A DNA stretch of 64,000 nt from Ottelia alismoides (lineage: Eukaryota > Streptophyta > Magnoliopsida > Alismatales > Hydrocharitaceae), in assembly GCA_037367405.1 (NCBI GenBank), contig JAZKJV010009330.1, positions 310,001 to 374,000 on the forward strand. The letters are read 5' to 3'. Below, one piece after another: positions 1-12,045 of the stretch. The position numbers were made by a program, and so were the translations under genes. Positions within the stretch are counted from its first letter, which is position 1. The number at the start of each line of letters is the position of its first letter. The notes beneath the pieces are model-generated. The model worked only from the letters and a program-made list of their open reading frames with translations, was not told the DNA's origin and did no database searches.

Positions 1-780
1 TGGTTAATTAATAATTATTATTATTGTGATAAATTACATATTTTACCCAATCGGTGCTTGGAAGTTCATAGTTAATTAACTGTAGCCCCAAAAATTGCCA
101 AAAAAATCAGGATAGGAGAATTAATATCGTGCCCAAGAAGAATTGCATTTGAATGCATGGTTTGCTTAATAAAAATCATTTTGTCGATTTCAAACTTCAA
201 TTTTTATAGGTATTAATAGTATTTTTAAGGTTTAGGATTTTTCTAAGATTAATCACGTAGTGATAGATCTTGGATAATTTTATCCCTTGAAAATAAACAG
301 GTTTAATATTTATTTTAATTAAATATTGAACTGCACACCATTTGCATTCATAAATTCTTATAATATTCAATTGCATCCAAAAATTCCAAAAACAAGTATA
401 GTGCACTAATTTCATCATCATTAACATATCGGCCAAGTTTCGTCATTTTTGGACATCACTTGATTGATCTTTACTTTTTAGTCCCTAAAATTGGCCACAA
501 TTGCATTTTCCATACCACAATTGCATAAAAATATAAAGTACATACTGCCTCGAAAACTTTGCACGAACTTTGATAGACAAAATTCTAGGTTGCTCCTTTG
601 CCTCCTTGAGTTAGACCTTGGGAGTTGCCTATGTAAAATAAACATAAAACTATTCCGACTAAAATTTGAATAATGTATTGTGGTTATTTGTTGATTGATT
701 CCGAATTCCCTCCTACAACGAAATGATAAATTTAAACGATAATTCACGCAAGTTGAAGTAGGGTATTTCTGGATTCGTCA
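1..780 (+). mobile_element. 3' part of a Gypsy LTR (plus orientation)
   Basis: The right end GGATTCGTCA matches the LTR termini of elements X and E4 (both ...TCGTCA). About 180 bp before the end is the U5 motif around CCTCCTTGAGTTAGACCTTGGGAGTTGCC, split here as CCTCCTTGAG plus TTAGACCTTGGG, found at the same distance from the end in the X, Z and solo LTRs. No primer binding site follows at 781, so this is not an intact 5' LTR. It reads as an LTR that landed in another element's leader. Confidence 0.7.
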
Positions 781-1969
781 CTCTGCATGCTCCACTCCCC
801 CATTCCCCCCTCGTCCACGGTTTCTTTCCTCCTCCCTCCTATCTTGTCTCAGCACGAGAATCATATCTCTCAATGCATCTTGAAAGTCCGCATGTTCTGT
901 CAACTAAGCCTGAATGGATTGTATGGAGGCTAACATGGTATGCTGATCTCGATCTGCTTAGCCATGGAACATTTTCCCTTAGGTGGCATCGAGCATACTA
1001 TCCCAGTTTCTGCAAGTATAAACTACATTGGATTAGTCTTCAGAAATGATGGTGATAGTTAAAGATTATAGTCAATTTTGAACAATGGATTTATTGATGA
1101 GGTGAAGGGTGAAGTGGAGAAAGAGGAATACTCAGGAAGTGAGTCTCCCCAAGTAGAAGATGACCAGTTTGGAGTATGGAATGAGTCTACAAAGTCTGAA
1201 CTAGAAATGATCCAATCCAACATCTTCGATATGAATAGGCGAGATGCAAGAACACGAATTTAAAATAAGAAGAGAATGAGAAGAAGGCGTGAAGGGCACG
1301 GAAGGATCTCTAGCACTAGCAATCAAACACAAGACAAACCCCTAATTCACCAATGGAACTCAAGTGGAGATCGTAAGAGTTAGGTCATTTATCATTTCAG
1401 TTTTAATTGGTGATAAATTCAATCTTGTATAAGAGTTAGCGGGCTGTTAGGTGTCAGAAATTCTCCTAAAGACTGGCCCAAATTCATATGGCTAGTTGCG
1501 TCCACTTTCAGCCAACATGTGTGCAAGTATGGACCGTAAACCGGCCACCCGTATTACTTAAGGACAATGCCTTACACAGTGTCCTTTAAACCACCCTCTC
1601 TGCTAAGGGAAGTACGGATCGTAAAACGACTACCTATGTTCCCTCACTGAGAAGTAGCTAGTCATTTTTATAGAATCAGTAGTCTAAAGTAGATTCTAGT
1701 GCTTGGCTCTATCCTAGTGTTCGTCTCTCACTTACTTTGCAAGTAAATTCAAAAAATGAGGGGGCTACTCTCCCCAAAACAGTTATGATTGTCTTTACGT
1801 TTAGTTTTAGAATTGAGTTTTCTTTAGTAGTCCCGATTTTATAGAGTTATCACTTTTTTTATTTTCAATAATATCGACTACCGAATTTCCAATTTCCTTT
1901 TTAGATTATGTGAGTGAAAATAAGGAAGGAAGTCAGAAATGGCAATGTGCGATGAAATTCAATGATGCA
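781..1969 (-). mobile_element. Leader region fragment of a minus-strand Gypsy element (copy 1)
   Basis: Non-coding internal sequence matching 6242-7430 and, over about 1320-1960, the leaders of X (28.9-29.6 kb) and Y (49.2-49.8 kb). It contains the conserved leader core (about 1440-1800) ending in a CTACTCTCCCC box. A 61-codon plus-strand ORF at 1078-1263 is kept in both duplicates, but duplication alone explains that; I do not call it a gene. Confidence 0.65.
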
Positions 1970-2490
1970 ATGTGTTCAAAATATTCTACTTAGACCAATC
2001 AAGATGACATGTGAACATAGACTTGCGGACTCATTGAATTGAGGCATTCGACTTGAAAAATCTTAACTCCGATTCCTATAAGGTTCCTCTGAAATTAGGT
2101 AGATTAAGGTCAAATCAAATCCATCCTCGACATCTATTCATAACTTGATTCAGAACCACTAACTTTCCAATTAGCATATGCTAGATATGCGGATGAGATG
2201 CATATGACATGCTATAGAGATGAATGAAATACAAGACATTTTTTTGAACGCAAGGATGATATGTAAGAGTAAATGAGAAGCCTTTTTTTGTTTTTTTTGT
2301 TGTTTTTTTTAAATTTGGTATACCTCCCATGTTACAACAATTTTACAAGAGTTTTATAAGTATTATTCAAATATACACGTATTTTACAATTTTTTTTCAA
2401 TTTTTACCTACAATGTAATTATTGCATAATATATAAAAAAATACGTGAAAATACGCAAAAGTACGAGCTAAGGGTAAAGTATATATGTAA
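1970..2490 (-). other. AT-rich internal region, no gene seen
   Basis: No convincing coding sequence. The order relative to the hairpin array that follows resembles E4, where trailer sequence precedes the hairpins, so this is probably trailer/spacer of a minus-strand Gypsy element. It also begins exactly where duplication copy 1 ends, so 1970 may be the left edge of copy 2. The end has poly-T runs and the phrase GGTAAAGTATATATGTAACATA, split here as GGTAAAGTATA plus TATGTAACATA, which also precedes the hairpin arrays of Y and E4. Confidence 0.4.
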
Positions 2491-2500
2491 CATATACACG

Positions 2501-2866
2501 CCCCCTATACTTAGCGTGTGCTACAACCTCAAAGTACGAGAAACGAGGAAAAAGACATAGCTTGTGCTGAGCATAGGAGAGTTAAAATAACAAAATGTAT
2601 AGAAGTTGCTCCGCCCCCTATACTTAGGCTCTGGCAGCCTAAGTGTAGATAAGATCAAAAGTGGGGCAGAGGAGGTTTAGAGGGGAAATGAATGAGTATA
2701 TACAGGATGGGCATCGGTCCCCCCTATACTTAGGCTCTGGTCAGCCTAAGTATAGGACAAGAGTGAGTGTAAGAACTGATGAGATCTGGAGAATGTACAT
2801 AGAATGATGAAGAGACTTGGGTCACTCTCCCCCCTATACATAGGATCTGGTCATCCTAAGTATAAC
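2501..2866 (-). repeat. Four-unit hairpin / PPT-like array
   Basis: Four units spaced about 105-113 bp apart begin with a C-run then CTATACTTAG (plus strand). Units 2-4 form hairpins: 2618-2648, 2723-2756 (14-bp perfect arms, loop CTGGTC) and 2835-2864 (12-bp arms, one mismatch). On the minus (transcribed) strand each is a hairpin followed by AAGTATAGGGGG, which has the same sequence as the polypurine tract next to the E4 LTR. Homologous arrays occur in Y (40.06-40.33 kb) and E4 (62.1-62.33 kb). Confidence 0.8.
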
Positions 2867-3545
2867 CATATAAATGAAATGATATGGATCGTGGGCGAGT
2901 GATTTGAAACACAGGGGAGAGAGGGAAAGAAAATATAGACAAGGAGGATTGAGAATATACAAGGAGCAAGAAGGTTTGTGACGAAACTCCTTGCGTGAAC
3001 GAGGAGGTGAGGAATATACAAGTGTGTCGCTGTCGAAATCATCCTCAGATGAATAATAGTAAGAACAACCGAACTGAGCTCACTCATATATATCACCTCA
3101 TCCGAACCTGATGAGGACTCCTCAAAAAATTTCTTCCCACGTATGTTGAAGGAGACTTTCTTAGTCGATTTTCTAGAACCTGAATCATTGAGAAGGAGTG
3201 GAGAGCGATGCGCCTTGAGGGGTTCGAGGGAACTCCTCGAGGAATCATTTCTCGACTTCCTCTCACTAGATAACCAGCTAGAGGAGGGAGCAACTGTGTT
3301 TTTGTGTGAGGTCAATTTAGTCTCGGTTGATTCCTTTGAAGGTCCGAGATGTGGTGTGGTGCTAACCATGGGTTCCTCATCAGATGAGTCACCATATAGA
3401 TTTTAATATTCCTGCAGGGTCAACACACGTCTCAGGAAGGTGCCAGTGATCTCAGTTCTCTTGACATTAGTGGGCTCTTGTACCGGATCATCAAAATGGT
3501 CAAGGCAATCAGCAAAACTCAGGTGATCCAACGGCTGAGAAGGAG
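2867..3545 (-). pseudogene. Fragment of X-like polyprotein: Ser-rich basic/acidic tail
   Basis: The main open frame runs on the minus strand at 2851-3369, but homology extends beyond it through stops and a frame change. Reading minus, the 3410-3545 part gives LSFADCLDHFDDPVQEPTNV, similar to the repeat unit of X (TFSDYLVQFIPTQECTNIKK). It is followed by KSTKKVSFNI and then SGSDEVIYMSEL, matching X's KKKVAFDL...ENVIYMSEI at 26.27-26.39 kb. Downstream, another frame gives YYYSSEDDFDSD, similar to the YYSSKD motifs of X at 15.6-15.8 kb. No enzyme domain is recognisable. It ends next to the hairpin array and is cut at its N-terminal side by an LTR fragment at about 3545. It appears broken, with an in-frame stop near 3404-3406. 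Confidence 0.6.
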
Positions 3546-4602
3546 CAATGAAGAGAGGACCAGATTAAATCAGAGGGGTGCGATCGTAGGGTGAAGGGCG
3601 TGCCATGTGGTGCAAGGCGGTAGCGATGCTAGCGGATGGTGGAGATGGAATCTAGCACTCGATCGAATGATGAGAAATGAAGCAGAGTGGGCGGCTGAGA
3701 TGAGGTGCCTGGAGAAGAAATGGAAGGCTGTGATGGAGCCACGTGGCGAGACATGGTGAAGGCGGAAGCGTGCGGTCCAGATGATCTGTGAGCTTTGATG
3801 GATGGTCGATGATCCAGCGGAGAGGAACGGTGGAGATCTGAAGGGAGAGAGAATGATCCAGTGAGAGATAGAGAGGGGTGCGTGGTGCACAAGGAACCGG
3901 GCCGCGTAGCGCAACTAGATGGCGCCACGTGGCCCAAACAGATTATTGCGACAAAGAAAGTCAACTAAGATGGAGAAGATGGCCGAATTTGGAAAAACTC
4001 AAAACAAGAAAGTTGTAGATCCCGATGAGATCTACAAGTTTCATGTTGACCAAAAATGGAGATGAGGTCAAATGAAGAGATAAAATACAAGGGTGAAAAT
4101 GTCAATATGTACAATATACAACAGGGGCCCAAAACCCAAGTTTTGCATAGAAGCTCCAATTTTAATGAAATTGGTCTTGTTTTGTTATATGAATGTATAT
4201 TATTTTAAAAGGGAGTATACCTAAATCGGATGTTGTAAGAGAGAGATATACACATTTTTAAGTTTCATAGTCTCAAATTTGGATTTAGGTTTTATTGGTC
4301 GATTTTACAAGTTAGTATTATTTGATATTTTTCCTTTATTAGTGTTAGTAATATATACACTACAGAGTTGAATTTATTGGATTTGGATTTAGTATAAAAT
4401 ATATATAAATATGGTATTTACAGGTGATTTTTTACAGGTGAATTAGGCTTATTATTTAATGCAACTATGAATGCTAAAATGCAGATATTATTTATGCATG
4501 CATGAATGATAATTATGCAATATAAGTGGAAATATGCAGCTAATTACTCGGGAACATAGCTCTATTTTCAAGTTTTAGAGTGATGACTTACAGATTCATC
4601 AG
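3546..4602 (-). mobile_element. U3 part of a minus-strand Gypsy LTR
   Basis: The right edge carries the imperfect palindrome TGATGACTTACAGATTCATCA (split: TGATGACTTAC, AGATTCATCA), the U3-start signature of the other LTRs read on the minus strand. 3960-4170 is the reverse complement of solo LTR 1 at about 36.88-37.1 kb, including a near-perfect hairpin at 4013-4037. The left part (from about 3546) is joined to an ORF fragment rather than to U5, so the LTR is truncated; the exact left breakpoint is uncertain by tens of bases. Confidence 0.65.
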
Positions 4603-6241
4603 CGAGCTTCTTTTGCTTCGGCACGCAACACCGTCGAGCCAACGATTATCACCTCCGCCACCTGCGTTCCTTCACCGCTACCAGCACTACCACCTCATCT
4701 CCGTTCATCGAGCTTCATCAACTACCACGTATCTCCAATCGACATCAACGTTCACGCTCCACCCAGCAACAAGTTCTGGTCCTCCATGCCTTCACTTCAT
4801 AGATAGTCAAACGCCCCGCCATTTCGCCTTGGACTCCATCTCCTCCGCCACAATTGCTCCAACGATGCCCAGCATCCGTTGCCTCCAGGAGAACCTCCCA
4901 CGGGCAACAAGGCACAAGTCCTGAGGCCCATGCCACGTGTGTCACACGTGTGTTGGGGAACGCATGCCCCCTCAAAGTGATCTTTAAGTGCACGGGGAAT
5001 TTTCCACATCAAGCCCCTATAGATATATTGATTCACGCTCAGATCCAGCACCCAGAGGTCACATGCTACGCACGTGACCACTTGGGTAAATTGCATTATC
5101 CTCCCCAGAGGTCCACATATTTCCAGAACGATCCTCGCCATCCAAGGGTGCACGCATAACACGTACCCCATGAAAATTTTGCAAGAAGTCCCATGGTGCT
5201 TCGCCTATTAGAAGATTCTTCCTGCCGCTAGAGGGACGTGTCGCGCACAGGCCCCTCTGGAGATTTTGCGCATAACCCCCCGATAATCCCACTTTTTCCT
5301 CTCTATAAGCATTTTGTCTATTTTTTATTGCAATTCTACCCTTGTGTTTCCCTTTTAGTTTATACATCTACATGATATTATTTTTATTATTCAAAAATAT
5401 CATGATGTTTTACAAATAATTCTCTACAATATGGCATGCTTGTGATATTTTTACTCTTTTTGGTTAATTAATAATTAATATTATTGTGATAAATTACATA
5501 TTTTACCCAATCGGTGCTTGGAAGTTCATAGTTAATTAATTGTAGCCCCAAAAATTGCCAAAAAATTCATGGATAGGAGAATTAATATCGTGCCCAAGAA
5601 GAATTGCATTTGAATGCATGGTTTACTTAATAAAAATCATTTTGTCGATTTCAAACATTAATTTTTATAGGTATTAATAGTATTTTTAAGGTTTAGGATT
5701 TTTCTGAGATTAATCACGTAGTGATAGATCTTGGATAATTTTATCCCTTGAAAAAAAACAGGTTTAATATTTATTTTAATTAAATATTGAACTTCACACC
5801 ATTTGCATTCATAAATTCTTATAATATTCAATTGCATCCAAAAATTCCAAAAACAAGTATAGTGCACTTATTTCATCATCATTAACATATCAGCCAAGTT
5901 TCGCCATTTTTGGACAACACTTGATTGATCTTTATTTTTTAGTCCCTAAAGTTGGCCACAATTGCATTTTCCATACCACAATTGCATAAAAATATAAAGA
6001 ACATACTGCCTCAAAAACTTTGCACGAACTTTGATAGACAAAATTCTAGGTTGCTCCTTTGCCTCCTTGAGTTAGACCTTGGGAGTTGCCTATGTAAAAT
6101 AAACATAAAACTATTCCGACTAAAATTTCAATAAATTATTGTGGTTATTTGTTGATTGATTCCGAATTCCCTCCTACAACGAAATGATAAATTTAAACGA
6201 TAATTCACGCAAGTTAAAGTAGGGTATTTCTGGATTCGTCA
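4603..6241 (+). mobile_element. Truncated plus-strand Gypsy LTR (3' part), copy 2
   Basis: The right end GGATTCGTCA at 6241 and the U5 motif at about 6062 match the copy at 1-780. The left part (4603-5310) is GC-rich, with the Ser/Pro/Thr-rich shadow ORFs typical of the mid-LTR region in this window. There is no U3 start palindrome on the plus strand: the fragment begins head-to-head against the minus-strand U3 end at 4602. No primer binding site follows. Confidence 0.6.
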
Positions 6242-7430
6242 CTCTGCATGCTCCACTCCCCCATTCCCCCCTCGTCCACGGTTTCTTTCCTCCTCCCTCC
6301 TATCTTGCCTCAGCACGAGAATCATATCTCTCAATGCATCTTGAAAGTCCGCATGTTCTGTCAACTAAGCTTGAATGGATTGTATGGAGGTTAACATGGT
6401 ATGTCGATCTCGATCCGCTTAGCCATGGAACATTTTCCCTTAGGTGGCATCGAGCATACTATCCCAGTTTCTGAAAGTATAAACTACATTGGATTAGTCT
6501 TCAGGAATGATGGTGATAGTTAAAGATTATAGTCAATTTTGAACAATGGATTTATTGATGAGGTGAAGGGTGAAGTGGAGAAAGAGGAATACTCTGGAAG
6601 TGAGTCTCCCCAAGTAGAAGATGACCGGTTTGGAGTATGGAATGAGTCTACAAAGTCTGAACTAGAAATGATCCAATCCAACATCTTCGATATGAATAGG
6701 CAAGATGCGAGAACACGAAGGTAAAATAAGAAGAGAATGAGAAGAAGGCGTGAAGGGCACGGAAGGATCTCTAGCACTAGCAATCAAACACAAGACAAAC
6801 CCCTAATTCACCAATGGAACTCAAGTGGAGATCGTAAGAGTTAGGTCATTTATCATTTCAGTTTTAATTGGTGATAAATTCAATCTTGTATAAGAGCTAG
6901 CGAGCTGTTAGGTGTCAGAAATTCTCCTAAAGACTGGCCCAAATTCATATGGCTAGTTGCGTCCACTTTCAGCCAACATGTGTGCAAGTATGGACCGTAA
7001 ACCGGCCACCCGTGTTACTTAAGGACAATGCCTTACACAGTATCCTTTAAACCACCCTCTCTGCTAAGGGAAGTACGGATCGTAAAACGACTACCTATGT
7101 TCCCACACTGAGAAGTAGCTAGTCATTTTTATAGAATCAGTAGTCTAAAGTAGATTCCGGAGCTTGGCTCTATCCTAGTGTTTGTCTCTCACTCACTTTG
7201 CAAGTAAATTCAAAAAATGAGGGGGCTACTCTCCCCAAAACAGTTATGATTGTCTTTACGTTTAGTTTTAGAATCGAGTTTTCTTTATTAGTCCCGATTT
7301 CATAGAGTTATCACTTTTTTACTTTTCAATAATATCGACTACCGAATTTCCAATTTCCTTTTTAGATTATGTGAGTGAAAACAAAGAAGGAAGTCAGAAA
7401 TGGCAATGTGCGATGAAATTCAATGATGCA
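5462..7430. repeat. Right part of second copy of the duplication
   Basis: Collinear with 1-1969 (see there). After 7430 the sequence continues into leader of element W without further similarity to 1970 onward. Differences are mostly single-base changes and short indels spread evenly, consistent with one event followed by drift. Confidence 0.85.
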
Positions 7431-8203
7431 TGGAGGAGATAAGAGATGCGTCCCTTGTCACCAACACTCTACATGTAGGTTGATCCATGTATAAATTAAA
7501 AAAATAGAAATTAAACTAACATAAATGATGCATGAGAACCATCCTAGTAATAACTTCTATTAGCGGGCAAGAACCAATTAATTTGAATAAGTCCAAGTTA
7601 TGTTCAACTCTATAGGTACATAAATTCTTGTTTAGGGTTTTGGACCTAATCGATTACCTGGCTCAAGCAAGTTAATAAAGCATATCACTATGGGCTCAAT
7701 CACATAAAACAACATGAAAGCAAATAAAAATGAAGCGATAAAAACAAAACCGATGAGGCCCCCCAAGTGCTCCAGCACTTGGTGAAACAGATCCTACGCA
7801 CACATGGTATATAGTATCCTTTTACGAGAATTTTTAATGTCTAAAATGCTAAAAACGATCTATGCAAATTTCTCCAAATGATTGGTCTCCTCCGAATCTT
7901 CTTCTTCTCCTCCTCCTCCTACGCTCACATGTGGCTCGGTGAAGAATCAAGTCAACTCCACTTCGCTTAGGTGCACCGGTGCTCCTAAGAATGCTGCCCT
8001 CACACGTCGGCCCGCACAAGAAAGAGGAAACACAAGAATGTGTAAGAGATACAATTATATAAATAAGAGAAAAAATAATAGAAATGAATAAAGTGAATAT
8101 GAACAATGAATGAAAGAAAAAATAGACAAGGAATAAGGAAGAAAAACAAGTGTAAACAACCCTTAATAGTAAGTCAACAGAAAAACCTAACTACCCTCGT
8201 CGT
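6242..8203 (-). mobile_element. Leader of minus-strand Gypsy element W
   Basis: Lies between the truncated plus LTR and W's primer-binding-site region. It contains the conserved leader core (about 6895-7260: the GGACAATGCC...GTGTCC stem-like segment, CACTGAGAAGTAGCTAGTCA, split as CACTGAGAAG and TAGCTAGTCA, and the CTACTCTCCCC box) also present in X and Y. 7430-8203 is AT-rich with no coding sequence. W's gag-pol is absent from the window; it would lie to the left but is replaced by the rearranged block. Confidence 0.6.
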
Positions 8204-8221
8204 GCCTCCCTGGAAACGCCA
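8204..8221 (-). promoter_or_regulatory. Possible primer binding site of W
   Basis: On the minus strand it reads TGGCGTTTCCAGGGAGGC beside the LTR end. The TGGCG start fits a plant tRNA 3' end, but the rest departs from the tRNA-Asp-like sites of X, Y, Z and E4, and the gap to the LTR is 5 nt rather than 2. It may be a decayed site or one for another tRNA. Confidence 0.4.
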
Positions 8222-8226
8222 TCATT

Positions 8227-11200
8227 TGTTGAGCAGGGGAAAATCGGGATTTGAAATATTGAAATGTGCAGTACCATTGCAACCCTAAAAATACCTCAAC
8301 AAAAATTTATTCAAATATCAAGTAAAAATCAATGAAGAAAATGCATCAAGAGAAAATTTCTATTTAATTTACATATATATCCAAGAGGATTGGACTTAGG
8401 GAGGCTACAAAAATCCTGAGGGTTATTCTATGCAATGAAAAAAAATCAACGAAAAGAATAAAGGAATCTATATGCACACTATGCTTGGTTTTATATTTTT
8501 TGAATTTTGTGTTTTTTATGGAATTTTAATTTTATATTTGTGTTTAGTTTTATGATTTTATTTTTTATATTTTTTTGAAAAAAATGAATATTTAAGGAAA
8601 AATTAAAACAAACACACTTAACTAAATTTTTGTACTTTTCACATATATAAAAAACATTCGGAAAATAAAATAAATTATTTTTAGGGGGTTTTGAAAATTT
8701 TTAATGTTTTTATGATTTTTACAAATTTTCCTAAAAAATTAAAGCTTTAAAGAAATAAAAAATAGAAAATAAAATAGATAGAAAATAAAATGGATGTTTT
8801 TGGATTTTTAAATAGTAAATAAGGTAAAAATTAGATGAAATACATGTAGAATGAAAGATATTTTTTTATGTTTTCCAAAAAACCATTTTATGATTTTGTT
8901 TTGGATTTTTAGATGAGTTTTTATGAATTTTTAATGTTTTAAGAGTTTTATGATTTTTATGATTTTTATGGGGGAATAAAAATGCCAATACTTTAGATGA
9001 ATTAAAATAAATCAAAAGAAATAAACAAGAACTTTTAAATATTTTTGGAAAAAGTTTTATAGTATATAATAATTTTTGCATGCAAATAAGTAATTTTTAT
9101 GATGTTTTTGAATTTTTAATAATAATAAAAATAATGAAAATAAGAAGTGCAATTCATGGATGCAAGTTGTATGTAACAGAAAGCTAGATGAATTTTTTGT
9201 AGAATTTTTAAAGTGGTTTTGATATTTTTTTATTTGAATTTTAATATTCAAAATAAATGCTGGCACACAGGGACTTAAATGCAATTATTTAAAATTTTTA
9301 AATGAAATGATAATAGAGATAAAATGTCAAGGGTGTAATATGTTAATTTCCTAAAAACTACGTGCCAAGGCACGTATGCCTCACTGGAGTGGACTCAAAA
9401 GCATATAGAATAGTACCATGGTCCAATGAATAACTCAAAAATGCGATACTTTTATTGCAATTTTGACACAACTCATGTGCCAAACACACACTGAAGTTCA
9501 AATCGGACTTAAATGTAATTAAAATATATGCGAAGGATAGAAGTGCAAATGTTCAAAAAATAAATTACAAGCATGTGTCCTCACAAGGACTTAATTGAAA
9601 ATGGAATAAAGGCAGGGTGGATGCAATTGTACCCTTTATTGACATGGCACGAGGGACGTCTCTGATGTGTTGTGAATCTGATCGGACGGCTGGTGATGAT
9701 ATTTGCGTGGATGGTTGAGATTCAATCGCAGAACGTCATTCCACGACTCGGCTTTGGGGCTTTTTGTACGGTTAAGATCAAATCTGGATCGTTGTTCTTG
9801 ATCGTGCGGGGATGAAAGGCCCTGGAGGAACTTTGAAGAAGATGGACTCTAGTGAACTTTGATTGAGGAGAACTCGGTTGTTGCTCGCCCAAATCCACTG
9901 CTGACAAGTGTTATGACTCCTTGGACTCCTCTTCGATTGACGAGAACAATGGATCTTGAGAATCTTCGAGCATAGATCTGGGTTTGATTTAGGTTTAGTT
10001 GCAGGTGAACCCCCCAGGTCTCGCTCCAGTGTTGCTACCATATGCTTTGACCTTGCAAATTGAAGCTGATGCTCAGAGGAAGCCCCGAATCAAGGGAAAA
10101 ATAGAAGATGATGGATGGATGGGGGTTTTCGGCAAAGATGGTTGGAGAGGAGTCATGGCTTCAGTCTTGGAAGGTTCTGAAGGTGTTCAGATGGTGGATG
10201 GGATGGAGAAACACGAGGTGGATATGCTAATGGCGTCAGAGATGATTGAACGTGATTGGAGCTCCTCCGATCGTGTTGATCAGAGGTAGAAGATGGTGAT
10301 CTAATCTAGGATGTTCAAATGAAATCAAAGTGAAAAAGATAGAATAAATCAATGACAAACTACCTAGGTTACCTACGGAGAAGATAGAAGAATGGAAGTG
10401 CCTCAATATGTGGCTAAAGGTAGAGAGGTGGAACGTGCGGAGGAGAGCTCTGACGACGTGGTTGAATCACGACCTAGGGCACTAAACTCACACACCATAT
10501 CGGGGATATGCTCCACTATCAGAAGAGAACAATCCCTATCACTCGATCGCGGGTGATCTTGGGCTAAAATCAGATTAAACCCTCGCTGAAGGTTGAAGGG
10601 TATCATTTATAAACTCAAGTCTGCCATAGGTTTGAATTCAAAATGCACACAAATCATGGATTGATTGGTGAATCTGAGGTGATGGTGAGTGAGACGAATG
10701 ATCGGGCAAAAAGATCGCAGAAGGAAAAGTGTGTTGTTAGGAATTAGGATACACGGAAAAAAAGGGCGAAGGAACGACGAATGAGATCGCGAGATGAGCA
10801 TAAGTTGGTGCAAACTGAGCAGTTGACCTGATTTAACAAACCCCGATCAGACAATCTGAATGCATGGGGGCAATAGACAAAATACACTACATGACAACAA
10901 ATCAATAAAATGTTAAATAATTAAATTAAAAATTGAAAATGAATTTAATTAATTAAATATTGTAAATAAAAATGTTAAGAATAAGTCAAAGTTAATTTTA
11001 GTGATTAATATATATACAAGGGTTAAAATAAGTACAAGGTGATATTTATAGGTATGTATACCTATACATATAATGTTGATTTTTAATAAATTATTTGTAT
11101 AAATATATACATAGCTTAATATTTTATTTACTTACAATATTTTACAAGGATTTTAAAGGTATTTTTGTTTTACAGGGAATTAATTTATTAGGTTAATTAA

Positions 11201-12045
11201 ATATGTATAAGTACAATATATACATGGGCATACACATACAATATATACATGATTTTATTTTTGTTGATTTTTAATTTTGTGATTTTTATTTGTATTTTAT
11301 ATGAGCTAAATACAATATTCACAATTAATTAAAAATACAATATTCACAAATATGCATAATGAAGTAAATAATTAAATAATATACATAGTGTATAAACATA
11401 TATTATACAATAGTACCCCAATTGGCCACATTTCACATCTTAACTTTGATTTTTATGAAATCACCTCCATTTTAAAAATAATTCAATTTAGAATATAATG
11501 AAAGTGGGTTTGATGAATTTGGAGTTCGAGTGGAGCAGATATTAATCTTAAAAGTTGAGCTATGTGTCTTTTTTTTAGAGTGATGTAATTTACATAATAT
11601 ATACAATTTTTTATTGAAATTATTTTTATTATTTACTTTATTCACAAATTCCAAGAAGAAACAATTGCTATTTACAAAGGATTTGGCAATGAATAAATTA
11701 ATGAAAGAATGTGAGTTGGACAATAATGTAGACGTAATGAATATATACAAGTGACAATGAAATTTCTAGATTTTAGGACTTTTCTCCCCTATTTATTCCT
11801 TGTCAATTTGGTTAAGTATTGACCTTCTCTCGGGGTCTAATTCAGCTTATATCTATTGCATATATACAATCTTCTATTTTCTTTTTTTCCCTTTATTTCT
11901 TTCTTTATTTATTTTATGTTAAATATACAATATTTACACCAGAATCAAGGTTAGTAAAAAATGAATTTATTGATATTTATGTATGTTTTATAAGGGATTT
12001 TAAGCTAAAATAAATGAATAAAGATGATGAAATGTAGATTCATTA
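8227..12045 (-). mobile_element. 5' LTR of Gypsy element W
   Basis: About 3.8 kb. The minus-strand start (right end, 12045) is TAATGAATCTACATTTCATC, the same U3 opening as solo LTR 2 at 42354, and similarity continues through TTATTTTAGCTTAAAATCCC. The U5 motif (GGAGGCTAC...GGGTTATTC on plus, about 8400-8440) is the reverse complement of 45.84-45.89 kb of solo LTR 2. The end on minus is ...CTGCTCAACA, compared with ...CTGCTAACA in solo LTR 2. The GC-richer middle (9.65-10.8 kb) holds only shadow ORFs. Confidence 0.75.
10606..10613 (-). promoter_or_regulatory. Candidate TATA box in W LTR
   Basis: TTTATAAA on the minus strand, in the GC-richer middle of the LTR and in the element's orientation. 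Position fits an LTR promoter; no experimental support is visible in sequence. Confidence 0.4.

Larger units (their letters stand above)
1..1969. repeat. Right part of first copy of a 5461-bp-offset duplication
   Basis: This stretch recurs at 5462-7430, collinear at an offset of 5461 and about 97% identical by eye. Both copies lose similarity just after the same bases (CAATGATGCA). The left limit is outside the window. The duplicated stretch already holds the junction between a plus-strand LTR end and a minus-strand leader, so that junction is older than the duplication. The simplest layout is a tandem duplication in which copy 1 runs from about 3.5 kb upstream of the window to 1969 and copy 2 is 1970-7430. 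Confidence 0.85.

Noticed and set aside
1078..1263. 61-codon ORF repeated at 6539-6724
   Set aside because: Conservation is explained by the duplication; the stretch is leader of a minus-strand element and the ORF is on the opposite strand.
2501..2866. Hairpin array as a CRISPR array
   Set aside because: Units are about 110 bp apart with related, not unique, spacers, and the setting is a plant retroelement.
1..7430. The two long direct repeats as LTRs of a single element
   Set aside because: No PBS after the first copy's end, no TG...CA boundary at 1969/7430, and a true LTR end already lies inside the repeat at 780/6241.
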